A stretch of 64,000 nucleotides of DNA from Thermoanaerobaculia bacterium. Its GTDB lineage: Bacteria; Acidobacteriota; Thermoanaerobaculia; Gp7-AA8. Of the stretch, positions 8,480 through 16,475 are shown piece by piece (position 1 is the stretch's first letter; each line of letters begins with the position of its first letter). Where the stretch lies: assembly GCA_017883205.1 (NCBI GenBank), contig JADGNZ010000029.1, forward strand, positions 1 to 64,000, written 5' to 3'. The notes beneath the pieces were generated by a model, which searched no databases, was not told the origin of the DNA, and saw only the letters and a program-made list of their open reading frames with translations. A program made the position numbers and the translations under genes.

Positions 8480-9241
8480 TCATTTCAGCCGCTCCTGCAT
8501 CAGACGCAGTAGTTGATCGCTGTCGAGGTGCTCGTGCAGGACGCCTTCGCTCGTGGCGGAGATCGAACCATTCTCTTCCGAGATCACAATGACCAACGCA
8601 TCGCTATCCTCGGATAGCCCCAGCGCAGCCCGATGGCGTGTTCCGTGTGCGAGCTTCGGATCGGCGGATGTGGTGAGGGGAAGGAACGCGCCGGCGGCGA
8701 CGATGCGGTTGCCTCTGACGATCGCGGCACCATCGTGAAGCGGTCCGCCGGGCGTGAAGATGCTGATGAGCAATTCGGCGGAGGCGAGGGCATCGATCGG
8801 CTTCGCCGCTTCCGAGTACATCTTCAGGCTCTGCGCGCGCTCGATGGCGATCAGCGCGCCGATGCGGTTCGCGGAGAGCACCTTTGCCGCGTCGAGAATG
8901 ACGTCGAACGGAACAGGCGATGTTCCGCTCGAAAAAAGCGACAGCAACGGATTCGACGCCATGCGCGCCAGCGCGCGGCGGATCTCCGCCTGAAACAGGA
9001 CGATGACGGCGAAGGGAAGATAGAAAAGGATCTGGCGGGAGATCGCTTCGAGCGCCGGCAGGTTGAAGGCGCGTGCAACGAAGAACGTGCTGCCCAGCAA
9101 CACCATCCCGATCGAGACTTGCATCGCCCGCGTGCCGCGAATGAGCGCGAGGATGTTGTAGATGACGAACGCCACGATGATGATGTCGATGGCATCGCGC
9201 CACGAGAACTGGAGGGCCAGGATGCGGTCGTACCAACTCAT
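8480..9241 (-). CDS. cdaA: diadenylate cyclase CdaA (c-di-AMP synthase)
   Basis: A 253-residue protein with three N-terminal membrane helices (to about residue 85) and a cytoplasmic DisA_N diadenylate cyclase domain. It condenses two ATP into cyclic di-AMP. The catalytic DGA motif (GGPLHDGAAIV) and the RHRAA motif (GTRHRAALGLSE) are both intact, so it should be active. Length is close to the family norm (~270). c-di-AMP commonly controls osmolyte and potassium balance and cell-wall stress. Its neighbours cdaR and glmM are the classical partners, and murA and folP precede it on the same strand. No c-di-AMP phosphodiesterase is seen in the window. Confidence 0.95.
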   Translation of the reverse strand: MSWYDRILALQFSWRDAIDIIIVAFVIYNILALIRGTRAMQVSIGMVLLGSTFFVARAFNLPALEAISRQILFYLPFAVIVLFQAEIRRALARMASNPLLSLFSSGTSPVPFDVILDAAKVLSANRIGALIAIERAQSLKMYSEAAKPIDALASAELLISIFTPGGPLHDGAAIVRGNRIVAAGAFLPLTTSADPKLAHGTRHRAALGLSEDSDALVIVISEENGSISATSEGVLHEHLDSDQLLRLMQERLK

Positions 9242-9272
9242 GGCGATGCGATCCTGCGCGCTCTCAAAATAT

Positions 9273-9334
9273 TCACCACAGAGACACAGAGGACACAGAG
9301 TCGAATCTCTGTGCCCTCTGTGTCTCTGTGGTGA
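9273..9334. repeat. long palindrome, family A copy 2
   Basis: TCACCACAGAGACACAGAGG faces CCTCTGTGTCTCTGTGGTGA, with loop TCGAAT near 9301. It lies between folP and cdaA, two genes on the same strand. Confidence 0.8.
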
Positions 9335-9353
9335 GTGCTTTTTCGTCGGGATC

Positions 9354-10202
9354 TCATCGTCTTTCCTCGATCGCCATCCACACCTTCAGGAAGTCGACGG
9401 TCTCGCGTACGTCGTGTACACGCACGATCGCCGCGCCGGCCAGTTGCGCTGCGGCCACCGCCGCCAGCGAGCCGATGGCACGCTCAGGGCCGGAAGTGCG
9501 GCCAGTCAGATGACCGATGAACGCCTTGCGCGAGGCTCCGATCACGACCGGCCCGAGCGAGGTCAGCTCGTCCGCGCGGGCCAGCAGTTCCAGGTTCTGG
9601 TCGAAGGTCTTGGCGAAGCCGATACCGGGATCGATGAGGATCTTCTTGCGGTCGACGCCGGCGGCGATGGCATCGTCGATGATCGAGATCAGCTCGCGGG
9701 CGACGTCCGCCACCACGTCGTCGTACACCGCAAGCTCCTGCATCGTCGCCGGCTCGCCGCGCATGTGCATCAGGATCACCGGCACGCCGCTGCCGGCAAC
9801 GACTGCTGGCATCCCAGCCGAGTAGCGCATTCCGCTGACGTCGTTGACGATGTTCGCTCCCGCGCGAATGGCCTCTTCGGCGACTGCCGCCTTGCGTGTG
9901 TCGATCGAGATTTGAATCGCGCTGCGCTTGCGGATCTGCTCGATGACCGGAACGACGCGATCGATCTCGATCTGCGCCGCCAGAGGCTCCGCGCCGGGCC
10001 GTGTCGATTCGCCGCCGATGTCGATGATTGCCGCGCCGTCCGCTTCCATCTGCAGCGCTGCATGCAGGGCTTTGGTGTGATCGAGGTGAGCGCCGCCGTC
10101 CGAAAACGAGTCGGGCGTGACGTTGAGGATGCCCATGACGGCAGGCGAAGATGAAGGATGAAGGACGAAGGATGAACGGTCAGCAGCTCTCCCGGTGTTC
10201 AT
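9354..10202 (-). CDS. folP: dihydropteroate synthase
   Basis: Joins 6-hydroxymethyl-dihydropterin diphosphate to p-aminobenzoate in folate synthesis; this is the sulfonamide target. The TIM-barrel motifs are all present: VMGILNVTPDSFSDGG, GGESTRPGA, SIDT, NDVSG, DPGIGFAKT, GASRKAFIG and RVHDV. The length (282) is normal. The first ~20 residues are encoded by one arm of an AAGGATGAA-type palindrome (10147-10230), so the N-terminus has been shaped by a repeat; the enzyme core begins at MGILNV. It lies 29 nt after murA on the same strand and is probably co-transcribed with it. Confidence 0.95.
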   Translation of the reverse strand: MNTGRAADRSSFVLHPSSSPAVMGILNVTPDSFSDGGAHLDHTKALHAALQMEADGAAIIDIGGESTRPGAEPLAAQIEIDRVVPVIEQIRKRSAIQISIDTRKAAVAEEAIRAGANIVNDVSGMRYSAGMPAVVAGSGVPVILMHMRGEPATMQELAVYDDVVADVARELISIIDDAIAAGVDRKKILIDPGIGFAKTFDQNLELLARADELTSLGPVVIGASRKAFIGHLTGRTSGPERAIGSLAAVAAAQLAGAAIVRVHDVRETVDFLKVWMAIEERR

Positions 10203-10230
10203 CGTTCATCCTTCCTCATTCATCCTTCGA
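10147..10230. repeat. palindrome of AAGGATGAAGGA words at the folP start (family E)
   Basis: GATGAAGGATGAAGGACGAAGG (split here as short words) faces TTCATCCTTCCTCATTCATCC. The right arm supplies the bases just before and at the folP start codon, including a GAGGAAGG stretch that may serve as its ribosome site. Confidence 0.65.
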
Positions 10231-10231
10231 A

Positions 10232-11521
10232 CTACGAGTCCCGTTCCCGCCGGATCCGCGCTCCCAGAGGATTCAGCCGCTCCTCGATCCGCTCGTAGCC
10301 GCGGTCGATCTGGTTGATGTTGTGGATCACGCTTTCGCCTTTGGCGCAGAGTGCGGCGAGCAGCAGAGCCATTCCGGCGCGGATGTCGGGGCTGGAGATC
10401 TCCGCGCCGCTGAGGCGGTTGCCGCCGACGATGATGGCGCGGTGGGGATCGCAGAGGATGATGCGCGCGCCCATCTGGATCAATTTGTCGGTGAAGAAGA
10501 GCCGCGACTCGAACATTTTCTCGAAGATCATCACCGTGCCTTCGGCCTGCGTGGCGATAACGATCATGATCGAGAGCAGATCGGCGGGGAAGAGCGGCCA
10601 CGGTCCGTCGTCGATCTTCGGCACGGCCGCGCCGATGTCGTATCGGACGCGTAGCGCCTGATCCCTCGGGACCCGGATGTTCTTGCCCTCGATTTTGATA
10701 TCGATGCCGACCTTCTCGAGCATGTAGCGGACGGCGTACATGTGCTCGGGCACGGCATCTTCGATCACGAGCTCACTGCGCGTCACTGCGGCGAGGCCGA
10801 TGTAGGAGCCGACTTCGATGTGGTCGCTGGGGATGTGAAAGTCGCCGCCATGCAGCGAGTCGACCCCGCGGATGCGCAGCGAGTTCGTAGCGATGCCTTC
10901 GATCTGCGCGCCGAGGAGGTTGAGGAAGCGGCAGAGGTCCTGGACGTGAGGCTCCGCTGCCGCGTTGTAGATCAGCGTCTCCCCCTCGGCGAGAACCGCG
11001 GCCATGATGGCGTTCTCAGTCGCCGTCACCGACGCTTCGTCGAGGAACATGTTCGAGCCTTTGAGCGCTCGAACGGACATCCGGTACTCCTGCGCCGAGA
11101 CTTCGATCTGCGCGCCGAGGGATTCGAGGGCGAGGAGATGGGTATCGACGCGGCGTCGTCCGATGGCGTCGCCACCTGGCTTGGCGATGTTCGCCGCGCC
11201 GCAGCGCGCCAGCAGCGGCCCCGCCAGAAGGATCGAAGCGCGGATCTTTCGCGAGAGATCAGGGTCGGGGCTGGACGAGCAATCGCCCGTCGTCTGGATG
11301 CGAACGACGTTCGCCTCCACGCGCTCGACCGTGGCGCCGATGCCTTCCATGATCTGGAGCATGACCCGGACATCCTGAATGTCGGGAAGGTTGCGGAGGA
11401 TGACGGCCTCGTCGGTCAGCAGACACGCCGCCAGGATCGGCAGCGCCGCGTTCTTGTTCCCTCCCGGACGGATGCGTCCCTCCAGCCGGCGGCCACCTTC
11501 GACGATAAAGCGTTCCATCAT
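10232..11521 (-). CDS. murA: UDP-GlcNAc enolpyruvyl transferase with Asp at the catalytic Cys site
   Basis: First committed step of peptidoglycan synthesis: transfers enolpyruvate from PEP to UDP-GlcNAc. 429 residues. The substrate-binding NKNAALP motif is near residue 22. The loop that carries Cys115 in E. coli reads KPGGDAIGRRRVD here, so the catalytic position is Asp118 (codon GAC, 11170-11168). Asp replaces Cys naturally in Mycobacterium and Chlamydia and makes MurA insensitive to fosfomycin; the same is expected here. The start chosen is the first ATG of MMERF at 11521. It has a -10-like TACAAT ending 9 nt upstream and no ribosome site, so the mRNA may be leaderless. Confidence 0.94.
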   Translation of the reverse strand: MMERFIVEGGRRLEGRIRPGGNKNAALPILAACLLTDEAVILRNLPDIQDVRVMLQIMEGIGATVERVEANVVRIQTTGDCSSSPDPDLSRKIRASILLAGPLLARCGAANIAKPGGDAIGRRRVDTHLLALESLGAQIEVSAQEYRMSVRALKGSNMFLDEASVTATENAIMAAVLAEGETLIYNAAAEPHVQDLCRFLNLLGAQIEGIATNSLRIRGVDSLHGGDFHIPSDHIEVGSYIGLAAVTRSELVIEDAVPEHMYAVRYMLEKVGIDIKIEGKNIRVPRDQALRVRYDIGAAVPKIDDGPWPLFPADLLSIMIVIATQAEGTVMIFEKMFESRLFFTDKLIQMGARIILCDPHRAIIVGGNRLSGAEISSPDIRAGMALLLAALCAKGESVIHNINQIDRGYERIEERLNPLGARIRRERDS

Positions 11522-11530
11522 GTGGAGGGG

Positions 11531-11536
11531 ATTGTA
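11531..11536 (-). promoter_or_regulatory. -10 element of murA, leaderless type
   Basis: TACAAT on the minus strand, 9 nt before the ATG, with no Shine-Dalgarno between. Transcription would begin at or within a few bases of the start codon. Confidence 0.5.
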
Positions 11537-11641
11537 TGCGCGGTCTCGGGGTGTCGGCGTTGCGTGGTGGGCGCCGGGTTGCGGTTCCGGTTGCTGTGTT
11601 GCCACGCTACCCAACCGCTACCGCGCGGCCGCGAGACCGCG

Positions 11642-11647
11642 TACCAT
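11642..11647 (+). promoter_or_regulatory. -10-like element of the MBL-fold gene
   Basis: TACCAT lies 8 nt before the GTG start at 11656, and no ribosome site is present. Confidence 0.4.
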
Positions 11648-11655
11648 GACTCATC

Positions 11656-12492
11656 GTGATCGTGGCACCCCTCTCCTCAGGCAGCGCGGGCAATTCCTAC
11701 TACGTCGAAAGTGACGGCACTTCCATCCTGGTCGATGCCGGTCTTGGCCCTCGCGAAACGCGCAAACGGATGGAGCAGGTCGGCAAGGAGATCGAGCAGC
11801 TTCGCGCCATCATCATCACGCACGAGCACTACGACCACATCCGCGGCGCCGGCTCGATCGCGCGCAAATACGGCATTCCGATCTATCTGACCCAGGGCAC
11901 GCTCGACGCCAGCCGCATCGACCGCGAGAAGACGAAGACGATCATCTTCCCGAACGATTCCGTCTTCACGATCGGCGAGCTCAACATCCATGCGCAACGC
12001 ACGCTGCACGATGCCGCCGACCCAGCCTGCTTCGTGATCGAAGCCCGCGACGGTACCCGCGTTGGTGTCGCCAGCGACCTTGGGCACGCCGATGCGCCGG
12101 TGATCCGCCACCTCTCTGATTGCGACGGCCTGTTCTTCGAGGCCAATCACGACCTCGACATGCTGCGGATGGGAAGCTATCCGTGGTCGCTCAAGCGCCG
12201 GATCATGTCGCGATTCGGCCACCTTTCGAACGACGATTCGATGACCGCCGTGCAGCGGATGATCGGCGCCGATCTGAAGAACCTCTGCCTGATTCACCTC
12301 TCGCAGCGCAACAACCACGAGTCGATCGTGCGCGACATGGCCTCTCGGCTGCTGACGAGGCTCGGCGTTACGTCGCAGTTGGAGCTCTCGATCGCGAAAC
12401 AGTTCGAAGCGACTGGCGTTTACGAGATCTCGCGCCGCCGCCCTGCGCGGCCAAGGCTGCCTGCGCTGAACACGCAGCTAGCGTTGTTCTAG
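11656..12492 (+). CDS. YycJ/WalJ-type metallo-beta-lactamase-fold hydrolase with C-terminal QLALF
   Basis: A 278-residue MBL-fold protein. It opens with the YycJ-type sequence LSSGSAGNSYYVES. The metal site THEHYDHIRG follows near residue 55, then further ligands in ASDLGHAD and EANHDLDML. The YycJ-specific SRFGHLSNDDS segment is present. In Bacillus this family is linked to cell-wall signalling and to a 5'-3' exonuclease acting in mismatch repair. Here the protein ends in LNTQLALF, which fits the QLxLF sliding-clamp-binding consensus, and the next gene is a MutS-like ATPase. Both facts favour a DNA-repair role (inference). The GTG start at 11656 has a -10-like TACCAT 8 nt upstream and no ribosome site. 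Confidence 0.85.
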   Translation: MIVAPLSSGSAGNSYYVESDGTSILVDAGLGPRETRKRMEQVGKEIEQLRAIIITHEHYDHIRGAGSIARKYGIPIYLTQGTLDASRIDREKTKTIIFPNDSVFTIGELNIHAQRTLHDAADPACFVIEARDGTRVGVASDLGHADAPVIRHLSDCDGLFFEANHDLDMLRMGSYPWSLKRRIMSRFGHLSNDDSMTAVQRMIGADLKNLCLIHLSQRNNHESIVRDMASRLLTRLGVTSQLELSIAKQFEATGVYEISRRRPARPRLPALNTQLALF

Positions 12493-12499
12493 GCTCGAG

Positions 12500-12586
12500 A
12501 GCACAGACAAGAGTGTCTGTGCCACATTGCTTCTGGCTTCGAGGCGAGGGTTTTGTTTGTGTGGCACAGACACTCTTGTCTGTGCT
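12500..12586. repeat. perfect 26-bp inverted repeat (family F)
   Basis: Arm 12500-12525 (AGCACAGACAAGAGTGTCTG...) and arm 12561-12586 are perfect complements over 26 bp around a 35-nt loop. The arm contains a smaller near-palindrome of its own (ACAGACAAGAGTGTCTGT). It lies between the MBL-fold gene and the MutS-like gene. Confidence 0.8.
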
Positions 12587-12601
12587 CCCATTCACGCTGC
12601 A

Positions 12602-12607
12602 TATACT
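12602..12607 (+). promoter_or_regulatory. -10 element of the MutS-like gene
   Basis: TATACT (five of six consensus bases) ends 7 nt before the GTG at 12615; no ribosome site. Confidence 0.5.
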
Positions 12608-12614
12608 TCCGGCC

Positions 12615-14432
12615 GTGTCCGACCCTCGCGCCACGTACGAATCACGTTTAGCCACGCATCGCACGGAGGCCGCAACGCTCCGCGCCCGAGAGCGCACGAT
12701 CTCCATCGCCCGCATCGTTCTCTTCGCCATCGCGGTGATCATTGCCATCGCCCACTTCAGCGGCTGGATCGCCATCCCGATCGCCGGCTTCATCGCGTTG
12801 ATGGTCGCCCACGACCGCACGATCACGCGCCGGCGCCGTTCCGAGGCAGCGGCGCGATTCTGCGAGCGAGGGATCGAAAGGCTGAGCAGCCAGTGGCAGG
12901 GTAAGGGAGTGACCGGCAGCGGTTACGCCGCAGAGCATCATCCCTTCGCGGCGGATCTCGATCTCTTCGGAAAGGGCTCGCTCTACGAATGGCTGTGCAT
13001 CGCCGCAACGAGCGCTGGAAGGGCCACGCTGGCCAACTGGCTGCTGCACCCGGGCCAGGCAACGGCAGCCGAGGGTTATGAGCGTCAGGAAGCGGTCGGG
13101 GAGTTGCGTGGCCTCATCGAGCTTCGCGAGGAGATCGCAATCGCCGCTGCGGAAGTCGCCCACGACGTGGAAGAAGCGAAGCTCGACGAATGGTCGCGCG
13201 CGGAGACTCTACTGGCGCGGCGCGGCGAACGGATCGCCGCGATTGTCATTACCGCGCTGACCACGGCCGCACTCATCGCCGGCGTTCCGTCGCTTGTCAC
13301 GCGCTTCGTGAACGCCACCAACCCCGGCACGATGCCGCAGATCTCGCCGCTCTGGTCGCTGCCGCTACTGGTGATGATCGTGGTCGTATCGTTCTTCGCG
13401 CGCAGTATGTCCGCGCGCGTCGCGCAGGTTGTCGGCGCAGTCGAGCGTCGCGAGCCGGCGCTGGCGCTGCTGGCTGGTTTGCTATCGGTGCTGGAACGGC
13501 AGACGTTCGCATCCCGGCGGCTGGTCGCGTTGCGCGGACGCCTCGAACGAAACGGCGTCACCGCATCGCACCAGATAGAACGTCTACGCAAGCTCGTGGC
13601 GCTGCTCGACGCCAGGCGCAACCAGTTCTTCGCGCCGCTGGCCTTGCTGCTGCTCTGGTCGACACATATCGCCTTCGCCATCGAGCGCTGGCGGGTCGAG
13701 TCGGGAGCCGAGATCGTTGCGTGGATCTCAACGATTGCTGAGATCGAGGCGTTGCTCTCTCTGGCATCCTTCGCCTTCGAGCATCCAACCTTCGTGATGC
13801 CGGAGATCGTCGAAGGCGATGCGCTCTTCGACGGCGATGCAGTCGGCCATCCGCTCATCCCCGACGACCGCCGCGTCGCCAACGACGTGAGCATCGGCGG
13901 CGAGCTGCGCCTCCTCATCGTCAGCGGTTCGAACATGTCCGGCAAGAGCACGCTGCTGCGCGCGATCGGCGTGAACACGCTCCTCGCTCTCGCCGGCGCG
14001 CCCGTCTGCGCCGCGCGCCTGCGCGTGAGCCCGATGGCTGTGGGCGCATCGATCAGCCTCAACGACTCGCTGCAGGAAGGAGCATCGCGTTTCTATGCGG
14101 AGATTCTGCGCATCCGCGACATCCTGCGCATGACGCCTCCGCTCCTCTTCCTTCTCGACGAAGTCCTCGGCGGCACGAACTCCCACGACCGCCGCATCGG
14201 CGCCGCAGCCATCGTGCGCAGTCTCGCCGCCCGAGGCGCCATCGGCCTCGCCACAACGCACGACCTGGCCCTGGCCCAGATCGCCGACGAGCTCGCGCCC
14301 CGCGCCGCGAATGTCCACTTCGAAGACCGCATCGAAGACGGCCGTGTGATCTTCGATTACAAGAAACGCCCCGGCGTCGTGACGAAGAGCAACGCGCTGG
14401 AGCTGATGCGGGCGGTGGGGATCGAGGTGTGA
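12615..14432 (+). CDS. membrane-associated MutS-like ATPase
   Basis: A 605-residue protein. Two hydrophobic helices lie near residues 35-70 and two more near 215-265, all ahead of a C-terminal MutS domain V ATPase. That domain shows Walker A VSGSNMSGKSTLLRAIG, the MutS dimer motif SISLNDSLQEGASRFYAEI, Walker B PLLFLLDEVLGGTNSHDR and LATTHDLALA. The MutS mismatch-recognition domain (Phe-x-Glu) is absent. Proteins of this layout are widespread and annotated MutS-related, but their role is not established; membrane tethering argues against a classical mismatch sensor. The start is GTG at 12615, fixed by TATACT 7 nt upstream; the longer open frame upstream overlaps the MBL gene and palindrome F. 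Confidence 0.88.
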   Translation: MSDPRATYESRLATHRTEAATLRARERTISIARIVLFAIAVIIAIAHFSGWIAIPIAGFIALMVAHDRTITRRRRSEAAARFCERGIERLSSQWQGKGVTGSGYAAEHHPFAADLDLFGKGSLYEWLCIAATSAGRATLANWLLHPGQATAAEGYERQEAVGELRGLIELREEIAIAAAEVAHDVEEAKLDEWSRAETLLARRGERIAAIVITALTTAALIAGVPSLVTRFVNATNPGTMPQISPLWSLPLLVMIVVVSFFARSMSARVAQVVGAVERREPALALLAGLLSVLERQTFASRRLVALRGRLERNGVTASHQIERLRKLVALLDARRNQFFAPLALLLLWSTHIAFAIERWRVESGAEIVAWISTIAEIEALLSLASFAFEHPTFVMPEIVEGDALFDGDAVGHPLIPDDRRVANDVSIGGELRLLIVSGSNMSGKSTLLRAIGVNTLLALAGAPVCAARLRVSPMAVGASISLNDSLQEGASRFYAEILRIRDILRMTPPLLFLLDEVLGGTNSHDRRIGAAAIVRSLAARGAIGLATTHDLALAQIADELAPRAANVHFEDRIEDGRVIFDYKKRPGVVTKSNALELMRAVGIEV

Positions 14433-14537
14433 ATCGGATCTCGTCGGTGAGCGTTCCTCGGTGGGCGACACCGGCGAGCGTGCCAAAGGTACTAGAATTT
14501 GCGATATGGCGCACTCTCGTCAGGAGGGCTTTGAGAC

Positions 14538-15122
14538 GTGAAGGTTGCGTTCGGGATGAAGGCCCATTCCGGCTGGGCTGCGCTCGTCGTCGTTGGCATC
14601 CGCGACGGCGAATTCGCGGTTGTCGACCGGCGCCGCGTCGAGCTCGTTGAAGAGGAGTGGGCAAAGCAGCCGTATCACGCTGCCGAAGAGATGAAGGGCG
14701 CCGAGGCGCGCGAACTGGTCGGCCGAGGGATCGACGCTGCGCGGCGGATCGCGGTCCGGGAGATGCGGGCTGCGGTGAAGCGAGAGAAGGACCGGAAGAA
14801 CGAAGTGGTCGCTTGCGCCGTGCTGACCGGAAATCCCATGCCCGATTGGAGTGTCGAGGAGATCCTGTCGGTCCATTTCCGCATGCACAAAGCCGAAGGC
14901 GTTCTCTTCCGCGACGTGCTGGCTCGCGCCACGGAATCCTGCGCGCTGAAGCTGGTCGCGATCCCGGAGAAGCAGCTGATGAAGCACGCCGAGGAGGCGC
15001 TCGGCATCACGGCGAGGACTCTCGTCAGCAACGTTGCCGCGCTCGGGAAGGTCGTTGGGCCTCCGTGGGGGAAGGATCAGAAAGACGCGGTGCTGGCGGC
15101 GATGGTTGCGCTGCGGGTGTGA
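14538..15122 (+). CDS. conserved-looking hypothetical protein
   Basis: A 194-residue basic protein with no family I can name. It starts with a hydrophobic strand (GWAALVVVG), has a helix of charged residues in the middle (REMRAAVKREKDRKNE) and ends WGKDQKDAVLAAMVAL. The alternating strand-helix layout and a late Asp in the final helix faintly resemble a RuvC/YqgF-like RNase H fold, but the usual first Asp is missing, so no activity is claimed. The GTG start has AGGAGG 10 nt upstream, and a TAGAAT -10-like hexamer lies at 14493-14498. It sits between the MutS-like gene and an antitoxin gene. Confidence 0.7.
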   Translation: MKVAFGMKAHSGWAALVVVGIRDGEFAVVDRRRVELVEEEWAKQPYHAAEEMKGAEARELVGRGIDAARRIAVREMRAAVKREKDRKNEVVACAVLTGNPMPDWSVEEILSVHFRMHKAEGVLFRDVLARATESCALKLVAIPEKQLMKHAEEALGITARTLVSNVAALGKVVGPPWGKDQKDAVLAAMVALRV

Positions 15123-15153
15123 AGTTGCGCAAGCTGGTGGCCCAGGAGCTCAA

Positions 15154-15462
15154 ATGAAAAAGGAACTATTCGAGGAACTTGTCGAGAGCATCAAAGAAGC
15201 GGGCAAGATCCACCGAGGAGAAATGAAGGCGTCGCGCGAGTTCGTCTTTGATCCACAGGACGTCCGTGCGATCAGAGAGAAGCTACACAAATCGCAATCA
15301 GAGTTTGCCCGCATGATCGGGGTCAGCGTGTCAACGCTTCAGAACTGGGAACAGGGGAGGCGGCAACCCCATGGACCGGCACGAGCTCTGCTAGTCGTGG
15401 CATCAAAGGCCCCCGATGTCGTTGCGAAGGCCTTGTCCCGAACCACGCGCCGCGTTGCTTAA
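15154..15462 (+). CDS. XRE/NadS-like HTH antitoxin without a recognisable toxin
   Basis: A 102-residue DNA-binding protein. The N-terminal MKKELFEELVESIKEAG is typical of HigA/NadS-type antitoxins. A Cro/C1 helix-turn-helix follows at ~45-95 (LHKSQSEFARMIGVSVSTLQNWEQGRRQP). The start has AGGAG five bases upstream. In related systems a RelE/HigB-like toxin gene lies just before the antitoxin; here the preceding gene is an unrelated 194-residue protein, so the antitoxin looks orphaned. A degraded second antitoxin gene follows directly. Confidence 0.85.
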   Translation: MKKELFEELVESIKEAGKIHRGEMKASREFVFDPQDVRAIREKLHKSQSEFARMIGVSVSTLQNWEQGRRQPHGPARALLVVASKAPDVVAKALSRTTRRVA

Positions 15463-15478
15463 CCGGCCGTACCAGCCT

Positions 15479-15750
15479 GTGAGCGATAGCACTTTGACCC
15501 CCCGAACCGATGGACTAAAGTCGCAGCACTCTCGGATGCCGAGATCGACTCTACCGATATCCAACCCTTGACGATGCGTTCTTTGATCGAGCAACCATAC
15601 CTATGCCCCTACCCCTTGTTGAGGTGACCCTCCATATCGACCCGTACCTTCTTCGCTGGTTTCAGAATCAAGGCGCGCCGTAAGCTCATGATTGAAGCGC
15701 TGCAGACCTATGCTCAGGCCCATGAGAGGCTGCCGGGCGAAGGCGACTAA
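15479..15750 (+). pseudogene. frameshifted BrnA/CopG-like antitoxin relic
   Basis: Read with three single-base corrections, this stretch gives an antitoxin-like protein: SDAEIDSTDI, then LDDAFFDRATIPMP, then LVEVTLHIDPYLLRWFQNQG, then LMIEALQTYAQAHE, ending at TAA 15748-15750. This is the layout of BrnA-type antitoxins (DAEIDxSDIPPL...VTLxID..LL.WF..QG). The breaks lie near 15512 (missing T in TDW), near 15561 and near 15680. A GTG at 15479 could have been the start. No BrnT toxin is visible. Identification is from memory of the family and needs a profile search. Confidence 0.6.
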
Positions 15751-15908
15751 TCGGCATTTCTCTCCTTTGATCACAACTGTGAGAAATGACAAGTTAAACG
15801 GGCGGAAGCAAGCCGCGGGCCCTTGGCTGCTGCTGATGTTGTTGGCGTCGCGCCGTCCGTGAGCCGGCTGGGCACGTTTCGAACATCGATCCAATGTTTC
15901 ACACCCTC
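15751..15908. other. gap before the 21-bp array, nothing recognised
   Basis: No gene, hairpin or promoter that can be supported was seen between the antitoxin relic and the tandem array, apart from a partial first repeat unit from about 15888. Confidence 0.4.
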
Positions 15909-16475
15909 GACGCTGTGTCTTTCACCCGCGATGCCGTGATTCACACCCGCGATGATTTGCTCTGCACCCACGGTGATGTGTTTCGCACCCTCGATGCAGC
16001 GTTCTGCACCCGCGAGGCTGCTCTTTCCATCCACGATGCCGCGTTCTGCACCCCCGATGATGTCTGTTGCGCCCGCGATGCTGCGTCCGGCACCCACGAT
16101 GATGTGTTTCGCACCCCCGATGTAACGTTCTGCACCCACGACGCTGCGGTTTGCACCCCCGTTGCCGCGTTCTGCACCCCCGATGATGTCTGTTGCACGC
16201 GCGATGCTGCGTCCGGCACCCACGACGATGTGTTTCGCATCCCCGATGCAGCGGTCTGCACCCACGACGCTGCTGTTTCCACCCGCGATGCTGCGTTTTG
16301 CTCCCTCGATGCAGCGGTTTGCACCCGCAATGCTGCGTTTTGCACCCGCGACGGTGCTTTCTGAGCCAACGACGGTGCTTTTCGAACCGGCGACGGTGCT
16401 TTTTGAGCCAACGACGGTGCTTTTTGAACCAACGATGGTGTGTTTCGAACGGTCGGCGGTATTTCTTGAAGCTCA
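15909..16475. repeat. 27-unit 21-bp tandem array (array 1)
   Basis: Twenty-seven consecutive units of exactly 21 bp, for example GATGCCGCGTTCTGCACCCCC and GACGGTGCTTTTTGAACCAAC. The units differ from each other at many positions, yet no indel breaks the register. The period equals seven codons. Long frames are open on both strands across the array: plus 15894-16364, minus 15941-16621 with VQKAPSL/VQNAASR-type heptads, and minus 15771-16265. Which frame, if any, is translated is unknown. The array ends 221 nt before the VPS10-type gene. Confidence 0.85.

Noticed and set aside
12120-12614. Long N-terminal extension of the MutS-like protein
   Set aside because: It overlaps the MBL-fold gene in another frame and crosses the 26-bp palindrome; the GTG at 12615 has a good -10 in front.
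15909-16475. CRISPR array
   Set aside because: The units abut directly without spacers and no cas gene is present; it is a plain tandem array. The same holds for 39601-40122.
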